This document shows positions 17,162-25,339 of a stretch of 43,747 nt of DNA, piece by piece. Position 1 is the first letter of the stretch. Each line of letters opens with the position of its first letter. The stretch comes from Verrucomicrobiota bacterium (lineage in GTDB: Bacteria; Verrucomicrobiota; Verrucomicrobiia; Limisphaerales; UBA1096), in NCBI GenBank assembly GCA_030747605.1, contig JASLKL010000003.1, forward strand, positions 1 through 43,747, read 5' to 3'. The notes below the pieces were generated by a model that saw nothing but the letters and a program-made list of their open reading frames with translations, was not told where the DNA came from and did no database searches. Position numbers and translations under genes: made by a program.

Positions 17162-17881
17162 CTACGGCTTGTCTTCTCGAAAGAGATCGATATTTATTTT
17201 ATTACCCGCAAGGAAACCTGCATGACCATCAAGATATACTAAATTAGCACCATTATTATGACGCTTAGCCGCGATACGTCGATCCATACTTAAACGTTTT
17301 CCGTATGGACCAAAAGGCAGATGGCTTGGGCGCCAAACATCATTCAACCAAGTGTTATTATTTGGGTCATTTAAACCAGTTATAACCGGACGCCATGACC
17401 CAGCTGAACTGTCCCCTACATAAATTGAATTGGAAGGCTCCTTAAAATTATTGATCTTGCTAGGACCAATCTGCTGATATCCCACCGTGTCGCGAGTGCT
17501 TCTGAATCGCCAAGCATTAACGGTATAGGTGATTACCTGAGGCTTCTGTCGCTTATTAGGCTTAGGAAAACTTGGACACCTAAAAATCTTAATATTTCGA
17601 TAATCCTTTTTTGTTCCACCTTCAGGCAAATATTTCATTAAAACCAAATACCATCTCTCTGCATCGCCTCGAGGAACCATATCATCATTATCATCTGCAT
17701 GTAGAATAGTCGCTAAGCCAACTTGCTTGAGATTATTCATACACAACGTGGCGCGTCCTTTTTCTTTTGCCTTTGCTAAAGCTGGCAATAAAAGCCCGGC
17801 AAGTATTGCGATTATTGCAATGACCACAAGAAGCTCAATCAGAGTAAAACCTTTAGTTAGTTGTTTACCAAAAAAGACCAT
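17162..17881 (-). CDS. Type II secretion/type IV pilin-like prepilin (H-X9-DG family), copy 1
   Basis: 239 residues. The short basic leader '[11 protein letters not shown]' is followed by the prepilin cleavage and helix motif '[20 protein letters not shown]' (Gly-Phe-Thr-Leu-Ile-Glu) and '[11 protein letters not shown]'. The C-terminus '[14 protein letters not shown]' fits the H-X9-DG signature exactly. Many paralogues of this family occur per verrucomicrobial genome; they are processed by a prepilin peptidase and are thought to form pseudopili or to be surface-exposed. It lies 7 bases downstream of its tandem paralogue. Confidence 0.93.
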   Translation of the reverse strand: MVFFGKQLTKGFTLIELLVVIAIIAILAGLLLPALAKAKEKGRATLCMNNLKQVGLATILHADDNDDMVPRGDAERWYLVLMKYLPEGGTKKDYRNIKIFRCPSFPKPNKRQKPQVITYTVNAWRFRSTRDTVGYQQIGPSKINNFKEPSNSIYVGDSSAGSWRPVITGLNDPNNNTWLNDVWRPSHLPFGPYGKRLSMDRRIAAKRHNNGANLVYLDGHAGFLAGNKINIDLFREDKP

Positions 17882-17888
17882 CAGATTT

Positions 17889-18626
17889 TTACGGCTTCTT
17901 TTCTCGGAATAAATTTATATCAATCATCTTTGCCTTACGAAATCCTACATGCCCATCGAGATATAAAATATTAGATCCTTCACTATGCCGATCAGCTGCA
18001 ATACGACGTTCACTACTTAATCGCTTTCCACTAGCGCCATAAGGCAAATGATTAGGCGACCAAACATCGTTCAAATCAGTTCTCATATCTTGGAATCCGG
18101 TGATGATTGGCCGATTGATACCCGGATTTGTGACACCATCCTCATTATCCAATAAATAGGCAGAATCCGAAGGAGAAGTAAAATCTGTAATCTTGCTTAA
18201 CCCAATATGCTCGTAGCCGTAATTATCTTTAGTCGAACGAAATTTCCATGCATTCACAACATAAGTGATTATCTGCCTGCGATTCGGTGTTCGTTTTGGG
18301 ATAGGATAACTAGCGCACATAAAAATCTTTATATTACGAAAATCTCTTTCTGTTCCACCCTCGGGAATGTAAGGCATAAACTCAAACCACCAACGCTTCG
18401 CATTACCTCGAGGGATCATATCGTCCTTGTCATCTGCATGCATCAACATACCCAGCCCTACTTGCTTAAGATTATTCATACAAGAAGTAGCATGCGCTCT
18501 AGCCTTAGCTTTAGCTAAGGCAGGCAACAAAAGTCCAGCAAGGATAGCTATAATAGCAATTACTACCAAAAGCTCAATCAGTGTAAAACCTCGACTAATT
18601 TTTTTCTTATTCACTTCACAAATCAA
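17889..18626 (-). CDS. Type II secretion/type IV pilin-like prepilin (H-X9-DG family), copy 2
   Basis: 245 residues, clearly paralogous to the adjacent downstream gene along its length ('[20 protein letters not shown]' against '[20 protein letters not shown]'; '[10 protein letters not shown]' against '[10 protein letters not shown]'). The prepilin motif '[20 protein letters not shown]' and the C-terminal H-X9-DG motif ('[14 protein letters not shown]') are intact. The drawn start is a TTG at 18626; a GTG at 18614 gives the shorter, Lys-rich leader MNKKKISRG and may be the real one. Tandem duplication is the simplest origin of the pair. Confidence 0.92.
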   Translation of the reverse strand: MICEVNKKKISRGFTLIELLVVIAIIAILAGLLLPALAKAKARAHATSCMNNLKQVGLGMLMHADDKDDMIPRGNAKRWWFEFMPYIPEGGTERDFRNIKIFMCASYPIPKRTPNRRQIITYVVNAWKFRSTKDNYGYEHIGLSKITDFTSPSDSAYLLDNEDGVTNPGINRPIITGFQDMRTDLNDVWSPNHLPYGASGKRLSSERRIAADRHSEGSNILYLDGHVGFRKAKMIDINLFREKKP

Positions 18627-18822
18627 TCACGGGTGACAATAAATGCAAACGACCTAATTAAACAAATAAGGGGCCGCTACATAAATCAAAAGGGTTAACC
18701 GTTTTTACTCCCACCACTATCAAAAGCAAGCCCCACTTAAACTGAGCAAAATATTAAAGTATTAATCAAATTATTATATAAGATCTTTGAAAATCATACC
18801 ATTTTTCCTAATGGAATTGGGA
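18627..18822. other. Intergenic region between PQQ-propeller gene and pseudopilin pair
   Basis: About 196 AT-rich bases between two genes of the same orientation. I see no frame worth calling, no clear terminator after the propeller gene and no convincing promoter, although the pilin promoter is likely to lie here. Confidence 0.5.
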
Positions 18823-20130
18823 TTATTCGGAAATCCTATACAAAGCTTTTTCAGTTCGAAGGAATATAGAGTTATCACTAACTGCTGCACTGGCATGGTG
18901 CTGACCATCAAGTTTGTTACGTGCCAAAATCCTAAATTCCCGGCCAGGTTTCAATGCAACGGTTTCGCCTTCCTTGCTGTGGAATAAAATTCGTCCCCCG
19001 ACAAATGTCGGGGATGAACCGTGATTACCACCAATACGTTCACGCCACTGTTCCTTACCGGTTTTTGCGTCCAAGCAAGTCACCATTCCTCCTGAATCAC
19101 TAACAAAATAGAGGTCTTCTCCGATTAACAACGGTGATGAAATAGCGGGCACACTTCGCTTACAAGACCACACAATCTCGGGCTGGGGATTAGAAACATC
19201 AATCCCCAACATTTGAGGCCTCATATAGCTAGTACCAATATAAATCATGCCGCTACCAATTACCGGCTTTGGTACAATGGAAAAACCCAAAGACCCATAT
19301 TCAAGCTTCCATAATTCATCGCCTGTCGCTGGCTCATATCCATACACCCAATTAGCAGCAGGTGACACAATTACGTCTCGACCGAGTAATTTGGCTATGA
19401 CTGGAGTTCCATATGCTTTTTTCAATTGTGGATTATCATGCATTTTACCGGATCTTTTAGTCTTCCATATAACTTTTCCTGTATTTTTATCAATTGCAAC
19501 TATGAATTGATTATCACTACCATCCATATGAAAGATTAGTAAATCGTTCCAAATTAGCGGTGATCCGCCAGGTCCATTTTCATGCATTACCCATAAATCC
19601 TGATTACGCCACAACACCTCACCCGACTTCAGATCCAAGCAAGCAGATCCATATGAACCTTTTTGGATATACATCCTTCCATCCTCAATTATGGGGGTTG
19701 GAGACGCATAGCTATTGGTCTTATGAATCCACTGTGGATCCTTTTTCCGCAAAACTTCAACGTCTTTTATAATTTCTCCTGATTCTTTATCGATACAGAT
19801 TGCATGGATTCGCACTTCTGAAAGAACAATCAACGGTTGACCACCAGTATTTGCTTTAAGCCTCTCCTTCGCTTGCTCCTCTGAAGCTTTTGTTTCGTGA
19901 GCTGCTGTAACCCATACTTGATTTCCAACTATCAATGGAGATGACCAGCCACGACCAGGTAATTGTGCTCTCCAAGCAATATTCTTGGTTTCGCTCCATT
20001 CGATAGGCACTTTGGACTGATATGCAATGCCCTGCCCATTTGGACCACGCCATTGGGGCCAGTCAGCCTTAATAGGTGTTAAATCAGCAAAGTGAGTAAA
20101 TAGGATAGTAAAAAAGGTTCTTTTTATCAT
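18823..20130 (-). CDS. Secreted PQQ-like beta-propeller repeat protein
   Basis: 435 residues. A signal peptide (about 1-21) precedes 'ADWPQWRGPNGQGIAY', the conserved opening of verrucomicrobial and planctomycetal outer-membrane-assembly-BamB/PQQ-like propellers. Repeated blades carry the pattern 'D..SGEVLWR', 'DKNTGKVIWKTKR', 'PATGDELWKL', 'DAKTGKEQWRE', at roughly 45-55 residue spacing. No quinoprotein active-site residues can be assigned, so it may be a structural or ligand-binding propeller and not an enzyme. The start is an ATG at 20130. It is divergent from proB, with 148 bases between them. Confidence 0.88.
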   Translation of the reverse strand: MIKRTFFTILFTHFADLTPIKADWPQWRGPNGQGIAYQSKVPIEWSETKNIAWRAQLPGRGWSSPLIVGNQVWVTAAHETKASEEQAKERLKANTGGQPLIVLSEVRIHAICIDKESGEIIKDVEVLRKKDPQWIHKTNSYASPTPIIEDGRMYIQKGSYGSACLDLKSGEVLWRNQDLWVMHENGPGGSPLIWNDLLIFHMDGSDNQFIVAIDKNTGKVIWKTKRSGKMHDNPQLKKAYGTPVIAKLLGRDVIVSPAANWVYGYEPATGDELWKLEYGSLGFSIVPKPVIGSGMIYIGTSYMRPQMLGIDVSNPQPEIVWSCKRSVPAISSPLLIGEDLYFVSDSGGMVTCLDAKTGKEQWRERIGGNHGSSPTFVGGRILFHSKEGETVALKPGREFRILARNKLDGQHHASAAVSDNSIFLRTEKALYRISE

Positions 20131-20179
20131 AAAAAATTGAACTAATAGCTATAATCTGGGTAACAAAGTTTAGATGGTC

Positions 20180-20204
20180 AGAAGAAACGGGCAACCTTTC
20201 TTCT
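20180..20204. promoter_or_regulatory. 8-bp perfect inverted repeat between divergent genes
   Basis: AGAAGAAA (20180-20187) and TTTCTTCT (20197-20204) are perfect inverse complements around a nine-base spacer. It lies in the 148-base divergent gap between the PQQ-like propeller gene and proB, where a repressor or activator operator is plausible. It has no T tract and is not at the end of a gene, so a terminator is unlikely. Confidence 0.3.
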
Positions 20205-20278
20205 AGTCCAATTTAACATTTGAATGATCAGTTTTGCTTGCTAACCAAGCCATATACCATTAGCCCAAGTCGCGTTAG

Positions 20279-21355
20279 ATGGAGCGAAAATTACTAATAG
20301 AAACCAGCCGGATGGTGGTTAAGTTAGGCACCGGCGTATTGACCGGCCGCAGCAAACAGATTGATCCCCGACAAATTGAACAGTTGGTCGGGCAGGTAGC
20401 TGCACAGCGTAAAGATGGACGAGAAGTTATTGTTGTATCCTCGGGAGCTGTTGGTGCTGGTATGGGTGTTTTAAATATAGACAAGCGACCGACTGACCTA
20501 TCCGATCTTCAAGCTTGTGCAGCTATAGGTCAATCGGCATTGATGTCCACGTACTCAGAACTTTTTGCCAAATACAATTTAAAGGTAGCACAAGTACTGC
20601 TGACCCATGACGACTTAGAGGATAAAGACCGTCATTTAAACGCCCGCAATACCCTAGTGTCTCTACTTGACAAAGGAGTCATCCCAATCGTCAACGAAAA
20701 TGATGCAGTGAGCTACACTGAATTGAAATTTGGAGACAATGACTGGCTGGCTTCCCTAGTAGCCTGCTTGCTCCCTGCAGATTTGCTGGTAATCCTTACA
20801 ACAGTTGACGGCTTGGTAGAAAACTTTGGGGAAAAAAATCCAAATACAATTACTGTAGTTGAAAAAATAGATACTCACATTCAAAAACTCGCTGGCGGCA
20901 CACTCAGCAATATGGCAATTGGAGGGATGGAAGCAAAGATTCGTGCTGCCAAGATGACTGTTAGAACTGGGATCCCTCTCGTAATTGCCTCAGGGAAAAA
21001 GAAGCGAGTGATCAGCAACATCATTAACGGTAAAGATGAAGGAACCTTTTTTGTCCCGCGTGCCAGTAAGCTTAAAGGACGAAAACGCTGGATCGCATTT
21101 TTTCATCATCCAAAAGGATCACTGTGGGTAGATAATGGAGCTCGAAACGCACTTAGGGATAAAGGAAAAAGCCTACTTCCTCCTGGCATATCCCAGTGCA
21201 TTGGAGAATTTAACAAAGGAGACGTTGTAAGAATTTGCGACCTAGAAGGCACAGAGTTTTCACGAGGGATCAGCCGTTACAATGCCGATGAGATTCGGGC
21301 AAGAAAGTTGAAAAGTGTAGAAATCGTCCATCGTAACGACTTAGTTATCCTCTAA
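20279..21355 (+). CDS. proB: Glutamate 5-kinase
   Basis: 358 residues, full length. It phosphorylates glutamate to glutamyl 5-phosphate, the first step of proline synthesis. The amino-acid kinase core shows 'VVKLGTGVLT' (13-22), 'VIVVSSGAVGAGMGVL' (about 50-65), 'IPIVNENDAVS' and 'GDNDWLASLVA', with 'GGMEAKIRAAKMTVRTGIPL' as the ATP/oxyanion segment. A C-terminal PUA domain follows ('GSLWVDNGARNALRDKGKSL', 'GDVVRICDLEGTEFSRGISR'). The gene ends one base before mazG, indicating cotranscription. proA is not in the window. Confidence 0.97.
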   Translation: MERKLLIETSRMVVKLGTGVLTGRSKQIDPRQIEQLVGQVAAQRKDGREVIVVSSGAVGAGMGVLNIDKRPTDLSDLQACAAIGQSALMSTYSELFAKYNLKVAQVLLTHDDLEDKDRHLNARNTLVSLLDKGVIPIVNENDAVSYTELKFGDNDWLASLVACLLPADLLVILTTVDGLVENFGEKNPNTITVVEKIDTHIQKLAGGTLSNMAIGGMEAKIRAAKMTVRTGIPLVIASGKKKRVISNIINGKDEGTFFVPRASKLKGRKRWIAFFHHPKGSLWVDNGARNALRDKGKSLLPPGISQCIGEFNKGDVVRICDLEGTEFSRGISRYNADEIRARKLKSVEIVHRNDLVIL

Positions 21356-21356
21356 A

Positions 21357-22043
21357 ATGGGCACCAAAAGGAAAACTAATAAAAAGAAACCTGCGATTAA
21401 TGATTTAATCGAAGTTATGGCCCGCCTAAGAGCTCCCGGTGGTTGCCCTTGGGATCGTGAACAAAATCACAAGTCGATTAGATTTCATGCCGTTGAGGAA
21501 GTATATGAACTAATTGATGCCATCGAAATGGAGGACGATCACGAAATGCTAGAAGAATGTGGTGACTTGCTTCTCCAAGTTGTATTTCATTGTCAATTAG
21601 CAGAAGAACGCAAAGCATTTGATTTCGAAAAAGCGGCTCGCACGATCACTGATAAATTGATTAGACGCCACCCACATGTCTTCAGCAACTCCAAAGCTGA
21701 TAACGTTGATGCTGTTTGGGCACAGTGGGAAAAAATCAAACGAGAGGAAAAAGATGGTACTCAACACGAACGGTCATCTGTACTTGACGGTATTCCTCGA
21801 CACCTCCCTGCACTACAAAGGGCCGAAAAACTGGTAAAAAAGGCGCGAAAAAATGGCATAACTAGCAAGCCCTTGGCCAAACCAGCAAAACAACGATATA
21901 CCAAGTCAACCCTTAGCAAGGAACTTTTTGCTCTCGCGGAATATGCACAAGATAAAGGCTGGCAACCTGAAGCACTTCTGCGTGCGGAAACTAAAAAACA
22001 AGAAAAAAAACTACGAAAAAAAGAATCGCGATTGTCCAAATAG
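21357..22043 (+). CDS. mazG: Nucleoside triphosphate pyrophosphohydrolase
   Basis: 228 residues, a little short of E. coli MazG (263). It hydrolyses (d)NTPs to monophosphates and pyrophosphate, a house-cleaning role. The first MazG domain is complete: 'LRAPGGCPWDREQNHKSIRF', 'EEVYELIDAIEMED' and 'EECGDLLLQVVFH' supply the Glu/Asp metal ligands, followed by 'RRHPHVF'. The second, usually catalytic MazG half ('LQRAEKLVKKARKNG' onward) is much shortened and Lys-rich. Whether one or two active sites remain is open. ATG is one base after the proB stop. Confidence 0.94.
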   Translation: MGTKRKTNKKKPAINDLIEVMARLRAPGGCPWDREQNHKSIRFHAVEEVYELIDAIEMEDDHEMLEECGDLLLQVVFHCQLAEERKAFDFEKAARTITDKLIRRHPHVFSNSKADNVDAVWAQWEKIKREEKDGTQHERSSVLDGIPRHLPALQRAEKLVKKARKNGITSKPLAKPAKQRYTKSTLSKELFALAEYAQDKGWQPEALLRAETKKQEKKLRKKESRLSK

Positions 22044-22092
22044 ACAGCATTCCAACCACAATAACAAAACGATCGGAAATTGTTTTTTATTT

Positions 22093-24441
22093 TCAATCAT
22101 AAATCAAAAACTCAGCTCGGCGTTTATTAAAATTAACTAAGTCTGACTGCCAAAGTTCCTGAATCTGATCCAAAGTTTTACCTTGTTCAATTGCCCGAAT
22201 AGTCGGGAGATGGCAAAGCAATCGGTTAACCTTAACCAACGGAAAATGCTTCGGATAAATCGCATATAACTCACGTGCAATCGCAGCTCCTAACAAAACC
22301 GGTTTCAGTTTTCTTCGGTTGGTAATAATAATATTTACTCCTCCACATGCTTGGCCCTTATGAATACTTGCACTGGGCGTGAATCGAACTGGCACAAACA
22401 TCACCCCTTCCTGACCAAGAGCATTTAGACGTTTGGCTAAAAGTACATCATTTATATACGGCGCCCCTATCACTTCAAATGGGGTATCTGTTCCTCTTCC
22501 CACCGAGAGCGCTGTCTCAAGCAACCCTATGCCAGGATAGAGCATGGCCTGAGTAATATTACGCATATTAGGTGAAGGATTTGTCCACGGCTGACCGGTC
22601 TCATCAAATGTCTGGCTACGAGACCAATCTTCTATTTTTACTATCTGCAATTTCACATTGTAATCTCGCTCCCGGTTAAACATCCGCGCCAACTCGCCGA
22701 CGGTCATCCCATGCTTCACCGGGATATCATGAAACGCAATAAAGTCAGTAGGCCCTAATCTTACTGGCCCTTCAAAATTGGCAGCGCCAATTGGATTAAC
22801 ACGATCGAGTACAATGAACTTAATGCCAGCCTCGGAAGCTGCCTCCATCGCCAATCCCATGGTTGAAATATAAGTATAAAACCGGCAACCGATGTCTTGA
22901 ATATCAAAAATCAGAGAATCAAGTCCGGCAAGTTGCTCCATTAAAGGCTTACGAGTTTTGCCATAAAGGCTGAAAATCTTTAGACCAGTCTTGGCATCAG
23001 TGGCATCCCCAACTTTTTGGTCCAGATTACCATATAAACCATGCTCAGGGCTAAAAAGGGCCCTTAATTGGACATGCTCTGTTGCCAGCAAAAAATCAAG
23101 CGTTGAGTTTCGGTTACGGTCGTGGCCAGTGTGATTGGTAATCAACCCCACCCGGCTGCCTTTCGGCAATATATCCGGCCTCATCCGTAGCACATCTGCT
23201 CCGTTAATGACGGCTTTATGAGAAGGTAATCGAGCCGAACCACTAGCGCCAAATGAAAATTCTCGTAATGACTCGGCAGCAAGAGTTGCAACTTTACGGC
23301 GGAGAGCAATCACATTCCCACTACCATCAGGATGCACGCGACTGGTCATAAGAATCACGGAAGTTCCAGTGCTTGAATCGATCCAAATTGAGCATCCTGT
23401 CCAACCAGTATGCCCGTAGCTACCCAAATCAAAATGATTACCGCGTGGACTTGAATATGGAGAAGAAATATCCCAGCCTAGCCCTCGACGTATCTTCATG
23501 TCGGGCGCCGTTTGCCGTGTCGTCATCAATTCGATAGTTTCTTTACTAAAAATACTATGACCACCGTAATTACCACCGTTTAGCATCATTGATGCAAATA
23601 TCCCAAGATCTTTAGCAGTAGTAAACAAGCCTGCGTGACCAGCAACGCCTCCCATACGTCTTGCAGTAGGGTCATGCACTTCACCGTGCAAAATAACTTC
23701 ACCTAACTGTTCAGTTGGAGCGATATCGTCTCGCTTATCCGAAGATGGCTGGAAGCCCGAGTTAATCATGCCCAAAGGCTGGAATATATTCTCTGCTGCA
23801 AACTTATCGAGACTTTGACCGGAAGCCAGTCGCACAATTTCACCAAGCAAAATGAAATTTATATCGCTATAAACAAATCGGGTATTGGGCTGGAAAGTAA
23901 TTCGCTCGGCCTTGGCCTGCTCAATAGCTGTTTCAACTCCGCGCCATTCTGGTCGCAATGAAAGACCTGGACGTAGTCCTGAAGTGTGTGTCAATAAATG
24001 ACGGATTGTAATAGCTCCTTTTCCGTTCTTCTTGAATCCTGGAATCCACTGATCCACCTTATCGTTAAGACCTAGTTTGCCTTGCTCAATTAACAAAGCT
24101 ATCGAAGGCGCAGTAGCAATTACCTTTGTAAGAGATGCCGCATCAAAAATCGTTTCATATTTCATGGAAGATCGCTCTGGCTTGATTCTTTTGTCACCAT
24201 ATACCTTTCTGTAAACAAGCCCACTGTTTGCAATGCGCAAGACTGCACCCGGAGCCTTACCGTCATCAATGGCCTGCATAATAGCTGCATCGATCTCCCC
24301 GAGCTTTGACAAACGAAAAACTGTAGACAGCGGCGCTGGCATAACTGATTTCTCATGACTGACATTTTTTTGAGGAGACTCGCATGCGACCACTGCCAGC
24401 CAAATAACCAATCCAAAACAAAATGAAATAAAACGATTCAT
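22093..24441 (-). CDS. Fusion of class C beta-lactamase-like serine hydrolase and NamZ/DUF1343 exo-N-acetylmuramidase
   Basis: 782 residues from the ATG at 24441; a TTG at 24453 is possible. A lipoprotein signal ends 'WLAVVAC' with Cys20 as the lipidation site. Residues about 40-395 form a YbbE/esterase-like serine hydrolase with Ser-Leu-Thr-Lys (103-106), Tyr-Ser-Asp (191-193, instead of Tyr-x-Asn) and His-Thr-Gly (344-346). Residues about 410-782 are a complete DUF1343/NamZ domain with 'VGLITNHTGHDRN', 'LFSPEHGLYG', 'IFDIQDIGCRFYTYISTMG', 'LDRVNPIG' and 'NPSPNMRN'. In Bacillus and Bacteroidetes these are separate neighbouring genes acting in recovery of peptidoglycan sugars, NamZ releasing terminal N-acetylmuramic acid. 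A single lipoprotein would place both activities on a membrane face. The gene converges on mazG. Confidence 0.92.
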   Translation of the reverse strand: MNRFISFCFGLVIWLAVVACESPQKNVSHEKSVMPAPLSTVFRLSKLGEIDAAIMQAIDDGKAPGAVLRIANSGLVYRKVYGDKRIKPERSSMKYETIFDAASLTKVIATAPSIALLIEQGKLGLNDKVDQWIPGFKKNGKGAITIRHLLTHTSGLRPGLSLRPEWRGVETAIEQAKAERITFQPNTRFVYSDINFILLGEIVRLASGQSLDKFAAENIFQPLGMINSGFQPSSDKRDDIAPTEQLGEVILHGEVHDPTARRMGGVAGHAGLFTTAKDLGIFASMMLNGGNYGGHSIFSKETIELMTTRQTAPDMKIRRGLGWDISSPYSSPRGNHFDLGSYGHTGWTGCSIWIDSSTGTSVILMTSRVHPDGSGNVIALRRKVATLAAESLREFSFGASGSARLPSHKAVINGADVLRMRPDILPKGSRVGLITNHTGHDRNRNSTLDFLLATEHVQLRALFSPEHGLYGNLDQKVGDATDAKTGLKIFSLYGKTRKPLMEQLAGLDSLIFDIQDIGCRFYTYISTMGLAMEAASEAGIKFIVLDRVNPIGAANFEGPVRLGPTDFIAFHDIPVKHGMTVGELARMFNRERDYNVKLQIVKIEDWSRSQTFDETGQPWTNPSPNMRNITQAMLYPGIGLLETALSVGRGTDTPFEVIGAPYINDVLLAKRLNALGQEGVMFVPVRFTPSASIHKGQACGGVNIIITNRRKLKPVLLGAAIARELYAIYPKHFPLVKVNRLLCHLPTIRAIEQGKTLDQIQELWQSDLVNFNKRRAEFLIYD

Positions 24442-24546
24442 ACGCTTGACCAAAAGTAACGCTCTCCAGCAATTTGCCCAAGCGCAACGTTTCGCTCGAC
24501 GAAAACAGCTCTATTATAGTATATTGTTTGAGCTTTTTTGCATCTT

Positions 24547-25338
24547 ATGTCGCTGGCAAGCAACATCTTTAGAACATCACTCGGCCGAAAATACCTAATG
24601 GCACTATCGGGAGCAGGGCTGTTCGGTTTTGTCGTTGTCCACATGTTAGGCAACTTGACAATCTTTGCCGGCCCGGCAGCTATTAACCAATATGCTGCGA
24701 AACTTCATAGCATGGGGCCTCTACTGTGGATCGCCCGGCTAGGCTTACTCATGATGGTTGGAATTCATATTTGGACTGCTATCAAATTAGCCTCTGAAAA
24801 CAAGCGAGCCCGGCAATTTCAATATGAAGGGACAATCGAACCTGTAGATATCCATCGAAAAAATGATATCGTTTCACGCTATGCAGCACGAACGATGATT
24901 TATAGCGGGTTGATCATAGCCGCATTTGCATTTTATCATTTAGCTCACTACACGTGGAAGGTTCCACAGATCAATGGACTTGATGCAGACTTTGAGACCT
25001 TCTACGTGCACGAAGAAGATAACGGAGAAAAACAAATTACCGCATACACCACTGCTATGCCGATTGGGGAAGGCGCAGAAGGTGAAAATGCTGTTGATGT
25101 TTACAGGATGGTAACAACTGGGTTTGGGGTTTGGTGGATATCCATCTTTTATGTTATCTCCATCGGATTGCTCTGCATTCACTTGAGTCACGGCTTAAGT
25201 GCTATGTTTCAATCTCTGGGCTTTAAAACTAAAGCATCCCAGAAACTGATAAACCGCTTCGCCTGCACTGCAGCTTGGCTACTTTTTGCAGGTTACGTTT
25301 CAGTGCCAATTAGTATACTGCTTGGATTCGTAAAATAA
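24547..25338 (+). CDS. sdhC: Succinate dehydrogenase cytochrome b558 subunit
   Basis: About 263 residues from the ATG at 24547 (a TTG at 24538 is less likely). It is the membrane anchor of complex II in the b558 family (TIGR02046). Five hydrophobic segments are visible, with family motifs '[20 protein letters not shown]', '[20 protein letters not shown]', 'HIWTAIKLA' and '[20 protein letters not shown]', which include the heme-ligand histidines. A hydrophilic insertion between helices III and IV (about residues 140-180, '[13 protein letters not shown]') is longer than in many relatives. This anchor type goes with menaquinone and no separate SdhD. One base separates it from sdhA. Confidence 0.94.
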   Translation: MSLASNIFRTSLGRKYLMALSGAGLFGFVVVHMLGNLTIFAGPAAINQYAAKLHSMGPLLWIARLGLLMMVGIHIWTAIKLASENKRARQFQYEGTIEPVDIHRKNDIVSRYAARTMIYSGLIIAAFAFYHLAHYTWKVPQINGLDADFETFYVHEEDNGEKQITAYTTAMPIGEGAEGENAVDVYRMVTTGFGVWWISIFYVISIGLLCIHLSHGLSAMFQSLGFKTKASQKLINRFACTAAWLLFAGYVSVPISILLGFVK

Positions 25339-25339
25339 G

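Noticed and set aside
22044-22092. Terminator between mazG and the NamZ fusion
   Set aside because: Only an AAAAC/GTTTT stem with an 11-base loop and an interrupted T tract could be found, too weak to call.
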